From contig NC_134354.1 in the NCBI RefSeq assembly GCF_048569485.1, positions 399,660,103-399,724,102 on the forward strand: a stretch of DNA of 64,000 nucleotides, given 5' to 3'. Below, piece by piece: positions 44,624-56,294 of the stretch (the first letter of the stretch is position 1; each line of letters starts with the position of its first letter). The DNA is from Anomaloglossus baeobatrachus. Its lineage: Eukaryota > Chordata > Amphibia > Anura > Aromobatidae. The notes beneath the pieces are model-generated. The model had not been told where the DNA came from, made no database searches, and saw only the letters and a program-made list of their open reading frames with translations. Position numbers and translations under genes: made by a program.

Positions 44624-46160
44624 GAGTCATAGCCGAAAGTGTTGGCACCCTTGAAATTTTCCAGAAAATGAAGTATTTCTCAAAGAAAATTATTGCAATT
44701 ACACATGATTTGTTATACACCCATTTATTTCCTTTGTGTGTTCCTTTGGTCTTAAATTCACAGAAAAGTCCAAAAATGAACTGGACAAAATTGTTGGCAT
44801 CCTCAACCTTTTCGGAATAAAAAAAAAACTGCAATCAATCGCTTCCTATAACCATCAACAAGCTTCTTACACCTCTCACCTGGAATTTTGGACTCTTCTT
44901 TTGCAAACTGCTCCAGGTCTCTCATATTGAAAGTGCCTTCTCCCAACAGCAATTTTAAGATTGGTTTTCATGGGTGTTCAATGAGATTTAGATCCAGACT
45001 CATTGTTGGCTACTTCAGAACTCTCCAGCACTTTGCTTCCATCCATTTCTGGAGGCTTCTTGAAATATGTTTGGGATCATTGTCCTGTTGGAAGATCCAT
45101 GACCTAGACACAAACTAAGCTAATGACACTGGGCACTACATCGCGAATCAAATGCCTTTGGTAATCTTTAGATTTCATGATGCCGGTCATACAGTAAATA
45201 CACCCAGCACAACAACTTTAAAACATCTTTGAACCTCCATCATATTTGACTGTAGGTACTGTGTTCTTTTCTATGTAGGCCCCATTCTGTTTTTGGCAAA
45301 GATCAGAATTATGTACTGTACGCTCTATCTTGGTCTCATATGTGTACAAAATGCTTTCCTAGAAGGAGATTGGCTTACTCACATGTATTTTGGCAAACTG
45401 TTGTTGCTTTTTCTGTCTTTGTTCAGCAGTTGGGTCCTCCTGGGTTTCCTGCCATAGAGTTTCAATTCATTCAAATGTTGATAGATAGTTTCCGCTAACA
45501 ATGATGCACCCTGAGCCTGCAGGACAGCTTGAATTTCTTTGGAACTGCTTATCCACCATCTGGACTATCCTGGGTTGCAACCAGCCATCAATTAATCTCT
45601 GCCATCCCCATCCACTGAGATTAGCTACAGTGTCATGGATTGTAAACTTCTTGTTTTGTTACTCACTGTGGACAAAGGAACATCAAGATCTCTGGAGATG
45701 TACTTGTACCCTTAAGATTGTTGATATTTTTCAACAATTTTGGTTCTCAAGTTCTCAGACAGTTCTCTTCTCTTTCTGATCTGCATGCTTAGTGCAGCAC
45801 ATACAATGCAAAGACTGAGTTATCTTCTCCCTTTTTTTATCTGGTTTCTGGTGTGATTTTCATATTGCCCACATATGTTACTTGCCACAGGTGAGTTTGA
45901 AGAAGTATCCCATGCTTACACAAAAGTTGTTTACCCACAATTTTGGAATGGTGCCAACAATTTTGTCCAGCCCATTTTGGGGGTTTTGTGTGATATTATG
46001 CCTAATTTGCCTTTATTCTTAGATTTTTAGTGTGTTTTTCCAATACACACAGAGGAAATAAACATGCAAATGGCAAAATGTGTAATTTCAATTATTTTCT
46101 CAAAGAAATACTTCATTTTTAAAACAATTTCAGGGTGCAAGCACTTTCAGTCATTAGTGT
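44624..46160 (-). mobile_element. Decayed Tc1-like transposon (second family)
   Basis: Ends GTCATAGCCGAAAGTGTTGGCACCC-type at left and, inverted, an AATGACTGAAAGTGCTTGCACCC-type end at right, followed on both sides by AATGAAGTATTTCTC. The inverted repeats are thus about 85 bp. Minus-strand remnants of a transposase lie between (for example opposite GGATCATTGTCCTGTTGGAAGATCC near 45072). Frames are short and heavily broken. Confidence 0.8.
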
Positions 46161-47323
46161 ATGTGATTAAGGTAAACTCTGTACCTTCTATTCCACTGTA
46201 CTAAAAGGCAGAGTTAAAGGGCTATGTTTGACTGTGGGGATGGACAGAAATTCCAGTCAAAGCAGTTCTAAAGTCACCCTCATACATCAAAATTTCCCAA
46301 AGCTGTCAATTCATTGGGACTAGCCAAGCATCTGATATGAACAAAGGCCTTCGGGCTCCTAAATTCCCCCATAAACATTAGACTAATGTCAGTCAAACTA
46401 GCCGATATGGACAGGTTCGGACAAAACTCTAATGTGCATAGATGTGCAGGCCAACTGATAGTCGGAGGAGATGTTGATTGGTATGGTTAATTTCGGACTG
46501 CCAATCTTATTTTTCGCCCAGATATAATCCACAGGCAGACATTTCCATTGGTTCGCTTTCTCATAGAAAACACAGGAGCACTTGACCAAACGAGAAGAAT
46601 CTGGAATAATCTGCTGAGGTGGTTGTTGGCCAAACAATCAGCTGAAGCATCTAGTACTGTATGTTGCAGATTGTTTAACCTATGTTTTCCTTACAGCCAC
46701 TGAAATGTTATCGAAAAAACATAATTTACAGTCGCGTTCTATAGGCTGGAAACAAGGTGACAAGTTAATATACAAAGAAATATCTCAACATATCTGCCAG
46801 GAACTATTACCAGTATGCACTGCAAATTCAAACTGGTGATTATGAATCATTAACCTGTTTGGATTTTGTGCCGAGTCCAAACAACAAATAGGAAGTATAT
46901 AGCTGTAGCGCAGGTCATGTTCCACAGAGGTTTGATAAGGTACACCTGTTTAAAGGGAACCTGTCAGGTCCTCCCTGCCCTCAGAACCACCCGCCACTAT
47001 GTGTACCTATCTAAATTCCCTGCCTAACTGTCCCTTTATATTACATTGCACACATAAAAAGATCTTTAGAAAGAGTATTTCTAAAGTACACTTATCATGT
47101 GCAAATGAGCCCTTTTGACTAGTCGATGGGGCGTTAGTTCTGCAGACTAATCAGCCCACCTAGCATGTTATCACACCCCTTTTAAAGCATTATTTGGCTA
47201 ACAGCCAACTCATGTGTCCATACACATGTGCTTAAGTCTCCAACAGCTCATTATAGAGCACGTCGTTCACGCCTCTTTAGGAAACTCTTATATGTCTGGC
47301 TCTGGTGGAATACAATCCATGAG
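46161..47323. repeat. Unassigned sequence with one end of a TTAA MITE
   Basis: 46950-47280 begins TTTAAAGGGAACCTGTCAGG, the common left end of TTAA-flanked MITEs; the matching right end is not seen. The remainder is unassigned, with no gene. Confidence 0.4.
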
Positions 47324-47326
47324 TTA

Positions 47327-47880
47327 AGGGTGCTTTACAGGCTGCGATATCGCTATCGATATATCGTCGGGGTCACGTCGTTAGTGACGCACATCAGGCG
47401 CCGTTAGCGACATCGCAGCATGTGACACCAAGGCGCAAAGATCAACGTCGCAAAAGCGTCGCTCCTTTTCATAATGTCGTTGGTGGTGCATGCCACTGGT
47501 TGTTCGTCGTTCCTGCGGCATCACACATCCCTATGTGTGACACCGCAGGAACGACGAACATCTCCTTACCTGCGTCCACCGGCAATGAGGAAGGAAGCAG
47601 GTGGGCGGCATGTTCCGGCCGCTCATCTCCGCCCCTCCTCTGCTATTGGGCGGTCTCTTAGTGATGCCGCAGTGACGTCGCTATGACGCCGAACGCACCT
47701 CCCCCTTGAACGAGGGATTGTTCAGCGGTCACAGTGATGTCGCTGAAAAGGTAGGTGCGTGTGACGCTGCCGTAGCGATAATGTTCGCTACGGCAGCAAT
47801 CACCAAATGTCGCACGAACGACGGGGGTGGGTGCTATCGCGCACGACATTGCTAGCGATGTCGCAGCATGTAGAGAACCC
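47327..47880. mobile_element. PIF/Harbinger-like MITE no. 5
   Basis: Ends AGGGTGCTTTACAGGCTGCG and, inverted, GGGTTCTCTACATGCTGCG. TTA flanks at 47324-47326 and 47881-47883. 554 bp, CpG-rich interior with GTTCGTCGTTCCTGCGG. Confidence 0.83.
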
Positions 47881-47883
47881 TTA

Positions 47884-48867
47884 ATAGTGCACACTCGCCA
47901 AGTGCCTAGGAATCAAAAATAGATCAGTACCCAACATGTCTGTTTTATACACACATTTTGCAGTATATTTCTCACATCTGATATTTGAATGATGCTCATG
48001 GTGGTAGACATGCTACTGACAAAGCTTTGACAGTCACCGAACCTTCTTAATTATGACAATGAGACTGAAAAACCCACGAGAGGCAGCAGTCTCTTCACTG
48101 TGTATTGTATCAGGCATATGGGGATAATTTATCATTTCTTCTACGCTAACTGTCCAATCTGAAAAAGTCTCAAGAAATGTATGCCAAAAAACAATGAAGC
48201 TAAACTCTATGCTAGCTCGCAGCTGATATTTTTTTATTTTGCGGTGTATGGACAGCCCAAGATATGTGCCAAATATATTAAGAGGGATGTACTTCTTAAT
48301 AAGATTATCATACCTTACTTCAGGGAACTATAGGTTTAATAATGATGTATGAAATGCAATTTTTGATAAATTCCTTCTAGTATTTGTTTTTCGGCAAGAA
48401 TCATGTAAAGAGCTACCCTGATAGAAGCCTGATTTGCTTCATTTAAAAAAAATGAGATTTATCAGAGTTTGATTATATTACATTGTAACAGAGGTTCCTC
48501 CCATTTTGAAGTCACCATATGCTGCAGCATTTAAGCAGTCAAAAGTGACAACAGTCAGACTTCTTCCAAGGCCTCTAAATGGCAGTACGAATAGCGCCCC
48601 AAATTAGCTTTACAAGGAAGTGTTCTCATGTATCAGAAGCACTTAAAATGTGATAAAAAAACATTCTGATCTGCAGTATTATTGCATGTAGTTTTGTCCG
48701 CATGATAAACTACTGCCAGGGTCTCATGTTGCAACCAAGCATCTCATAGTAGTCTTCAAAGCTGTGATATTAAGGGAAATTTGTCACAAGATTTATGCTG
48801 ACCTATCTAACCCTATTTCCCACACTGTATTATTGTTTGCAGCCATTTTCGTAAAGCTTCTGCAGTG
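47884..48867. other. Unassigned sequence, no gene seen
   Basis: AT-rich. From 48769 (TTAAGGGAAATTTGTCACAAG) it looks like the left part of a TTAA-type MITE that hosts the following LTR. Confidence 0.35.
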
Positions 48868-48871
48868 CTGG

Positions 48872-49939
48872 TGAAGAGGGGATTCTAGGGGTGTGGGATG
48901 GGTCCCGACGTTGTCGCAGGTGAAGGGCTCCCTCTGCTTCCGTTCAGCCACTCCTTCTCTTTGGCCCACTCCTCGGTCACCTCCACAGAACATGGAGGAA
49001 GGCATGGTTGATCGTGGGGTTCCTGGTGGGGTGTGTGGACTTTGTGTGTGCAAGCCATACCTCTGTTCAGGCCCTTGTTTAAACCAGGAGTCTCCCACTG
49101 CAGACTAATGGACACAGATGCATTTTTCTCATTCAACAGTCTTTTACTAAAAGTTAGGCACAGTATTTCTTTCACTTCACATAATTACTGTGGGGAGAAC
49201 ACTTGAACAATATAGATGCAAAAACATTTGACCTCAAAGCATGCTTCTACTGCAGACTGCTCCATAGTTCCTTGCACTACCGCTGTTGTTAAACGGTCTC
49301 CCCCTTCACTATCTGACACTATGGTTCCACTCAGTAAAGATATAGAGTCCTGCATTGACATGGTTGCCTTCAACCCCTTGGGGTCCCGTTCCTACTAATG
49401 GTTTTAATTGGATAAAGATTGTTCACTGGGTTTGTCTGTGCCGACCTGTTCACCCAAGTCTATGTCAGTCCTCTGCTATAGGACTAGTAGTGCTGGACTC
49501 AGTCGTGACCATGGTTATCTAGATGAGGTCTGGTGCTAACTACAGTGGGAGAGGGGTACTCTGCTGTCTCATCCTGTGCTTGAGTCTCTAATACTGGTTT
49601 TGGGGCTTTGCCACAGCCACCCTCGTCTCTAGGCATCCGGTGTTAAACGGGATTGCACACAACTCCTCTCAACTTGACTCTAACTCAACAACTACGTATA
49701 TTTTTCAATTAATATATTGGATCTAACTCCTCATTATTCTTAACTATCTACTATATCACCCCATTGCTAGGCAACCTCCAATACCCTGCTAAGGCGCAGT
49801 AACTATAAATGGCTACTAGATGACTATATACATAGAATAAGCAATAACACCTTATTCACATCAACATTATTTACATCATGGTCTTGTGGCGATGATTGAC
49901 GTGTTCAGGGCGGGGCACTTGGCCCAGCACCCCATTACA
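48872..49939 (-). mobile_element. Solo LTR, reverse, with 4-bp target duplication
   Basis: 1068 bp with TG...CA ends (plus strand TGAAGAGGGG...CCCCATTACA) and a perfect 4-bp duplication CTGG (48868-48871, 49940-49943). On the minus strand it begins TGTAATGGGGTGCTGGGCC. Length and target-site size match family A, but sequence similarity to the other LTRs is limited to the ends, so it may be a sister family. Confidence 0.72.
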
Positions 49940-49943
49940 CTGG

Positions 49944-50822
49944 CATCATTCATGAGCTAAGGGTAATGCTGCTCACACGCCTCGTTGACAGTTTTCACTC
50001 TATACTGTGCATAGGAAGAAAGCCATTTATTAGCACAACTGCTAAGTGGGAACTACTGCTATCGTGGATTACGAGGATTTACAAGTGTGGGCACATAATA
50101 TGAAGGAAGCCTTGTAAGAATGCCACCTGCCTTCAGACGTGGAAGTGACATAAGAAAACAATAGGAAAAAAACAACTTATTTACTTGCATTTCTTACTTT
50201 AGTCTTGAAAAAAGTCCTCTGGAGTAAGATGCACAAAATTCATTAAGAGGCACCCAATACTGAATTTGGCTTTAGTACTGCTCATATGCCAGAATCATAA
50301 ATTGACTTCATTTTCTACATGGAATAGTTAGTTATCTACTATGATTAACACCATTGTGTTGCATACATTTGAGTCTGGTTGGCCATTCCATTAAACCCTG
50401 ACCACTTTTCAGATAAGTGACAGTACTGGCATCAAACAACAAAAAAAGAACAAAATTTGTAACTTTCGTATGTCTAACAACTGGCCTAAGTTGGTGTCAA
50501 TTTTCCCTTTGGTCAGAGAAAGCTGAAATGTAAACCACACCTGGACCTATTCCATAGTACATAAAGATTAGTTATGTAGATGGTAATGAAAGCTCAATCT
50601 TTTACAATCATTTAACATTTGCTTAGCCATTATTTATAAAGTAAGAACTCAAGAAATCAATATACTTCTTACTAGAGGCAGACATGTCATTCATGCAACC
50701 CGTGCGGCCGCATAGGGGCCTAAGATCTAAAAAGCCCTTTAGTTGCCCAAAGTAAGTAGAGCGCATGGGCTACAAAGGGCCCATATATTGTTATCTTCTG
50801 TCTGTGTCCACCAGTGCTTCTT
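49944..50822. repeat. Unassigned, with a dispersed repeat at about 50673-50815
   Basis: 50673-50815 starts AGAGGCAGACATGTCATTCA and contains CCGTGCGGCCGCATAGGGGCC, matching 56893-57065 in layout. The rest shows no feature. Confidence 0.45.
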
Positions 50823-50823
50823 A

Positions 50824-51384
50824 AGAGGGCTTTACACGCAATGGCATCGCTAACGAGATGTCGTTGGGGTCACGGAATTCGTGCCGCACATCCGGCCTCG
50901 TTAGCGACGTCGTTGCGTGTGAAATGCACGAACGACCGTTAACGATCAAAATTACTCACCTAATCGTTGATCGTTGACACGTCATTCTAATCCCAAATGT
51001 CATTGCTGTTGCAGGACACAGGTTGTTCGTCGTTCCTGCGGCAACACACATCGCTATGTCTGACACCGCAGGAACGAGGAACATCACCATACCTGCAGCC
51101 GCCCGCAATGAGGAAGGAAGAAGGTGGGCGGGATGTTCGGCCCACTCATCTCCACCCCTCCGCTTCTATTGGGTGGCCGCTTAGTGAAGCCACTGTGACA
51201 TCTCTCCCTTAGAAAGGAGGCGGTTCGTCGGCCACAGCGACGTCGCTAGGCAGGTAAGTATGTGTGACGGGTCCTAGCGATGTTGTACGCCACGGGCAGC
51301 GATTTGCCCATGACGCACAACCGACAGGGGTGGGTGCTTTCACCAGCGATATCGCTAGCGATGTTGCTGTGTGTAAAGTGGCCT
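50824..51384. mobile_element. PIF/Harbinger-like MITE no. 6
   Basis: Ends AGAGGGCTTTACACGCAATG and, inverted, AGGCCACTTTACACACAGCA. TTA flanks at 50821-50823 and 51385-51387. 561 bp. Interior closely related to nos. 3 and 5. Confidence 0.83.
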
Positions 51385-51387
51385 TTA

Positions 51388-53008
51388 CAATCATCTTGTA
51401 TTGCCAAAAGGGTTCTATGCGAAAATTTTCAGCAAATGTCACTAGGACAAAAAGAAAATGTTCCCTTTGATGTAACAAAACTTCTTAGTTTCTTATCTCA
51501 CCTTGTTGGGAACTTTTCTTGGGAGAAAGAATGTTTGAGATAGTATCAAATCATTAGCCATACATCAGCTACTTTTTACTAAAAATGAATTCATATATTA
51601 ATATAAACTAATATTTCTATGATAATAGAAATGAACTCTATAGCCTGTATTGGCCTGTTCAAACTGGACGTCAAAGTCATATTGTAGGCAGTACCAACCA
51701 CTGCTCACTTGGGACAATGTGGTGATGTGGTACCAACAATGATGACATTTATGCCAGCAGAAATGATTTGAACACATGACAAATGAACATTTTGCTTGTT
51801 TGTCGAGTGATTGGAGACATGTTTGCTGAGGGTGATAATCGTGAACAGCCTTATTAGTCACAGAGAGGCCAGTCCACAACAAAAAAGCCTATAATAAGCA
51901 CATGATAGACCATAGTGAAGTGTAAGAAGCTGGATTGGATTCATGTAACACATTTTGTTTTGCATGACTTAACTGGGAAAGATGGCAAAATAAGGAGTCA
52001 AGGTGATAGACAGTGTGGTGCTCTTGGCAATGACCATGCGTGAATGCTTCATTGCTGGTTTATATGTGGAAAGTTCTTGAATATGTATCCTATATCTAAA
52101 CAGTGTTACAGACCAAGTACATCCCTAATGTCCCTGACCCCTATCAGAAGGATAATACACCCCGCCAAACAGGAAAACAATATTCAGAAACATATATTTG
52201 TTGACTTGGCCTTCAAATTCCACAGATCCATGGGGTTATATAGACCCTTCTATATCTATATAGGGTTTATAGACCCTTTCTGACAACTTACAGGACTTAA
52301 AGAAATCTGTCTTGGTGTTAACTAACACACAACACCATCAGAGATCTTTGGGACTCCATGTTTTGGCAGCAACCGGGACCTACTATACAAGGTAGGTGAT
52401 TTTAATGGAACTACTGATTGATTTATAGCATTAAAACACCAGTTAGACTTCTAAAAAACTATAAACCACAGCTTGTCATCAGAAGAGAAACCACTTAATA
52501 GATTAAATAATTATTTAATTTAATTAATATGACTTTGAAGCATTCTACATTTTAAGAATTGTTAGAAATATCATAAATGTGCCACCGGTTTTCCTTTACA
52601 TGGAGGTTAAGCTCATTGCACTTGTCCTGTATCTAAATATCCTGTCTAAAGCAATGTATATGCACAGTGTCTGGCTTACAGCCTATTGATGACACCCATA
52701 CTATTAGACTAGGCGTGCTGCCTAGCACTATATAAATGCTTCACACAGGAACGGAGACCCTAATTTACAAGGCCTACATTAATTTGTCTGGTTGCATCCT
52801 GTATAAAGATATGATAAGTGCATAATATATATAAAAGTTAGTAGTTGATATTTTGGCCAGAATTCGGATGCTCGCAACCCAACGTCAAGGGTTCTCATGC
52901 TTGTGAGTCCCTACACTAAACTTAACAGCTAAGCCACAAAAAGAGGAATTGAATTTCAAATTTCATGTTATAAATCAGTTACTATTGACATCTTTTTATA
53001 TATATATA
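51388..53008. other. Unassigned sequence, no gene seen
   Basis: 51600-51880 may be an old dispersed repeat. No frame with a recognisable domain. A short TATATA run ends at 53008. Confidence 0.35.
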
Positions 53009-53944
53009 CCGTAATTTTCAGACCATAATACGCACTTTTTTTCCCCCAAATGTTGGGGGAAAGTGGGGGGGGTGTCTTATGGTCTGACTATAGGGCTGCG
53101 GCCGGGAATGAGGGTGCTGTGTTGGAGCGGGTCATCGGCGACACGAGCAGGCTGCGCGGGATGCATTGAATCAGTATACATACACACCGTTCCCCTGCAG
53201 CTTCAATCTGTGTCGAGAGCGGTGAGCAGAGCGATGACGTCATCGCTGTGCGCGCCGCTAGTCACGCAGTTCAGCTGACCGGCAGATGGGAGGACATCGT
53301 GATGCTGCAGGGAAGTGACCGGTGATGGCTCCACACTCCAGCGGCGCTGCTGCCGCCACAAACAGGGGGAGAAGCAATGCTGCATGGAGCGAGGAAAGGT
53401 GAGTATAAACATTTTTTTTGTGTGTGTGATACAGAATACATGCCATATACCAGGATGGGGTTATTTATCAGGATGGGGGTATATAGCAGGATGGGTGTAT
53501 ATAGCAGGATGGGTGTATATAGCAGGATGGGGCCATATAGCAGGATGGATGGGGTATATAGCAGGATGGATGGATGGGGTTATATAGCAGGATGGATGGC
53601 GGTATATAGCAGGATGAGAATATATAGCAGGATGGGAATATATACCAGGATGGCAGTATATATCAGGATGGGGGCATATGGCATGATGGCTGTATATAGC
53701 AGGATGGCAGTATATCGCAGGATAAGGGCATATACCAGGATCAAGGACAAGGAAGGAGGATTATTACCAGGATGGGGTACCTTAGCAGAGAATTTGGGGA
53801 CATTACCCCCATAACAGTGTCAGCAGAAGATCCTCGCCCCATAACAGTGCGTCATGACCACATTTTTTGCGTAAAATGTTATTTTCCTCCTCTAAAACCA
53901 GGGTGCGTCTTATGGTCCGGTGCGTCTTATAGTCCGAAAAATAC

Positions 53945-53946
<2 letters not shown>
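53009..53946. mobile_element. TIR element with CCGTATTTTTCGGA-type ends and TA flanks
   Basis: Left end CCGTAATTTTCAGACCATAA, inverted right end CCGTATTTTTCGGACTATAA, then GACGCACC-type sequence on both sides, flanked by TA in a TA-rich target. 938 bp, no transposase. It holds an 18-20-bp minisatellite. Confidence 0.75.
53440..53770. repeat. Minisatellite of GTATATAGCAGGATGG units
   Basis: About 16 units of 17-27 bp (TATATAGCAGGATGGG with extra GGAT insertions). Open frames across it on the plus strand are repetitive and not genes. Confidence 0.9.
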
Positions 53947-54015
<69 letters not shown>

Positions 54016-54016
54016 A
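53947..54016. repeat. (TA)n microsatellite, target of the Tc1 insertion
   Basis: Almost pure TA with a short CACATACATG interruption. TA continues after the Tc1 element at 55671-55690. Confidence 0.95.
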
Positions 54017-55670
54017 CAGTTAGGTCCAGAAATATTTGGACAGTGACACAAGTTTTGTTATTTTAGCTGTTTACAAAAACATGTTCAGAAATACAATTAT
54101 ATATATATAATATGGGCTGAAAGTGCACACTCCCAGCTGCAATATGAGAGTTTTCACATCCAAATTGAAGAAAGGGTTTAGGAATCATAGCTCTGTAATG
54201 CATAGCCTCCTCTTTTTCAAGGGACCAAAAGTAATTGGACAAGGGACTCTAAGGGCTGCAATTAACTCTGAAGGCGTCTCCCTCGTTAACCTGTAATCAA
54301 TGAAGTAGTTAAAAGGTCTGGGGTTGATTACAGGTCTGTGGTTTTGCATTTGGAAGCTGTTGCTGTGACCAGACAACATGCGGTCTAAGGAACTCTCAAT
54401 TGAGGTGAAGCAGAACATCCTGAGGCTGAAAAAAAAGAAAAAATCCATCAGAGAGATAGCAGACATGCTTGGAGTAGCAAAATCAACAGTCGGGTACATT
54501 CTGAGAAAAAAGGAATTGACTGGTGAGCTTGGGAACTCAAAAAGGCCTGGGCGTCCACGGATGACAACAGTGGTGGATGATCGCCGCATACTTTCTTTGG
54601 TGAAGAAGAACCCGTTCACAACATCAACTGAAGTCCAGAACACTCTCAGTGAAGTAGGTGTATCTGTCTCTAAGTCAACAGTAAAGAGAAGACTCCATGA
54701 AAGTAAATACAAAGGGTTCACATCTAGATGCAAACCATTCATCAATTCCAAAAATAGACAGGCCAGAGTTAAATTTGCTGAAAAACACCTCATGAAGCCA
54801 GCTCAGTTCTGGAAAAGTATTCTATGGACAGATGAGACCAAGATCAACCTGTACCAGAATGATGGGAAGAAAAAAGTTTGGAGAAGAAAGGGAATGGCAC
54901 ATGATCCAAGGCACACCACATCCTCTGTAAAACATGGTGGAGGCAACGTGATGGCATGGGCATGCATGGCTTTCAATAGCACTGGGTCACTTATGTTTAT
55001 TGATGACATAACAGCAGACAAGAGTAGCCGGATGAATTCTGAAGTGTACCGGGATATACTTTCAGCCCAGATTCAGCCAAATGCCGCAAAGTTGATCGGA
55101 CGGCGCTTCATAGTACAGATGGACAATGACCCCAAGCATACAGCCAAAGCTACCCAGGAGTTCATGAGTGCAAAAAAGTGGAACATTCTGCAATGGCCAA
55201 GTCAATCACCAGATCTTAACCCAATTGAGCATGCATTTCACTTGCTCAAATCCAGACTTCAGACGGAAAGACCCACAAACAAGCAAGACCTGAAGGCTGC
55301 GGCTGTAAAGGCCTGGCAAAGCATTAAGAAGGAGGAAACCCAGCGTTTGGTGATGTCCATGGGTTCCAGACTTAAGGCAGTGATTGCCTCCAAAGGATTC
55401 GCAACAAAATATTGAAAATAAAAAATTTTTTTTTGGGTTTGGTTTATTTGTCCAATTACTTTTGACCTCCTAAAATGTGGAGTGTTTGTAAAGAAATGTG
55501 TACAATTCCTACAATTTCTATCAGATATTTTTATTCAAACCTTCAAATTAAACGTTACAATCTGCACTTGAATTCTGTGGTAGAGGTTTCATTTCAAATC
55601 CAATGTGGTGGCATGCAGAGCCAAACTCGCGAAAATTGTGTCACTGTCCAAATATTTCTGGACCTAACTG
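54017..55670 (+). mobile_element. Tc1/mariner transposon, structurally complete
   Basis: 1654 bp. The ends CAGTTAGGTCCAGAAATATT... are perfect inverted repeats for 35 bp (54017-54051 and 55636-55670), inserted at TA. One uninterrupted transposase gene lies between, on the plus strand. Perfect ends and an intact gene indicate a recent insertion and possible activity. Confidence 0.96.
54378..55415 (+). CDS. Tc1-like DD34E transposase, intact
   Basis: 345 residues, the usual Tc1 length. The enzyme excises and reinserts the element at TA sites in the nucleus. It has a first helix-turn-helix at about 22-42 (SIREIADMLGVAKSTVGYIL), an AT-hook-like GRPR at 58-61 and a second helix-turn-helix at about 82-106. 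The DDE catalytic core carries D152 (WTDETK), D249 (QMDNDPKHTA) and E284 (SPDLNPIEHAF), with 34 residues between the last two, so the triad is complete. A glycine-rich HGGGNVMAW box is at 186-194. The ATG at 54378 gives the family's standard start. The gene begins 326 bp after the end of the left inverted repeat and has no introns or stops. Confidence 0.96.
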   Translation: MRSKELSIEVKQNILRLKKKKKSIREIADMLGVAKSTVGYILRKKELTGELGNSKRPGRPRMTTVVDDRRILSLVKKNPFTTSTEVQNTLSEVGVSVSKSTVKRRLHESKYKGFTSRCKPFINSKNRQARVKFAEKHLMKPAQFWKSILWTDETKINLYQNDGKKKVWRRKGMAHDPRHTTSSVKHGGGNVMAWACMAFNSTGSLMFIDDITADKSSRMNSEVYRDILSAQIQPNAAKLIGRRFIVQMDNDPKHTAKATQEFMSAKKWNILQWPSQSPDLNPIEHAFHLLKSRLQTERPTNKQDLKAAAVKAWQSIKKEETQRLVMSMGSRLKAVIASKGFATKY

Positions 55671-55690
55671 TATATATATATATATATATA

Positions 55691-55852
55691 CACATGTTAT
55701 TAAAAGGCTTATGGGACAATGCATAAAAGAAATGCTATATCTAGAGCGCTATGCAATTGGAAAACATGGCAAAATGCTGATGTCAACATTTTTTGCTGTA
55801 AATACATCAGAAAAAATTTACAGAGGTTGATTTTTGTTAAAAAAATTGTGTG
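55691..55852. other. Short unassigned spacer
   Basis: No feature recognised. Confidence 0.4.
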
Positions 55853-55856
55853 TTAA

Positions 55857-56290
55857 AGGGAATCTGTCACCATGTATTTGTCACTCAATCTGAGTGCAGC
55901 ATAATGTAGAGACAGAGACCCTGATTCTGGTGATGTGTTGCTTCTTAGGTCAGTTGCTGCAGTTTTGATAAAATCAATGTTTTATCAGCAGAAGATTATC
56001 AGTAAACATGCTGCCATGTAGTCCTTCACATTTAGGAGCTTCATAAATATTGGCCGATTGGCAGCTTTCTGTCTATGCACAGTGTGCACAGCAAGCTACT
56101 AATCAGTGTGGGCGGAGTTATACAGAGCTCAGCATTCAGAGAACTGGTAGTGCTGCAGTAGATAAATCAGTGATTTTATCAAAACTACACTAAGCATCCC
56201 AGTACGTGATGCACCACTGGAATCAGGAGCTCTGCCCCTATATTATGCTGCTCTCAGATTAGGTGGCAAAAAACTGGTCACAGATTCCGT
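55857..56290. mobile_element. TTAA-type MITE
   Basis: Ends (TTAA)AGGGAATCTGTCACCATG and, inverted, AACGGAATCTGTGACCAG, with TTAA at 55853-55856 and 56291-56294. Inner inverted similarity AGCATAATGTAGAGACAGAG against CTCTGCCCCTATATTATGCT. Confidence 0.78.
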
Positions 56291-56294
56291 TTAA

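Noticed and set aside
53315-53814. Frames of 90-145 codons with GYIAGW or YSRM repeats
   Set aside because: They read through the TATATAGCAGGATGG minisatellite.
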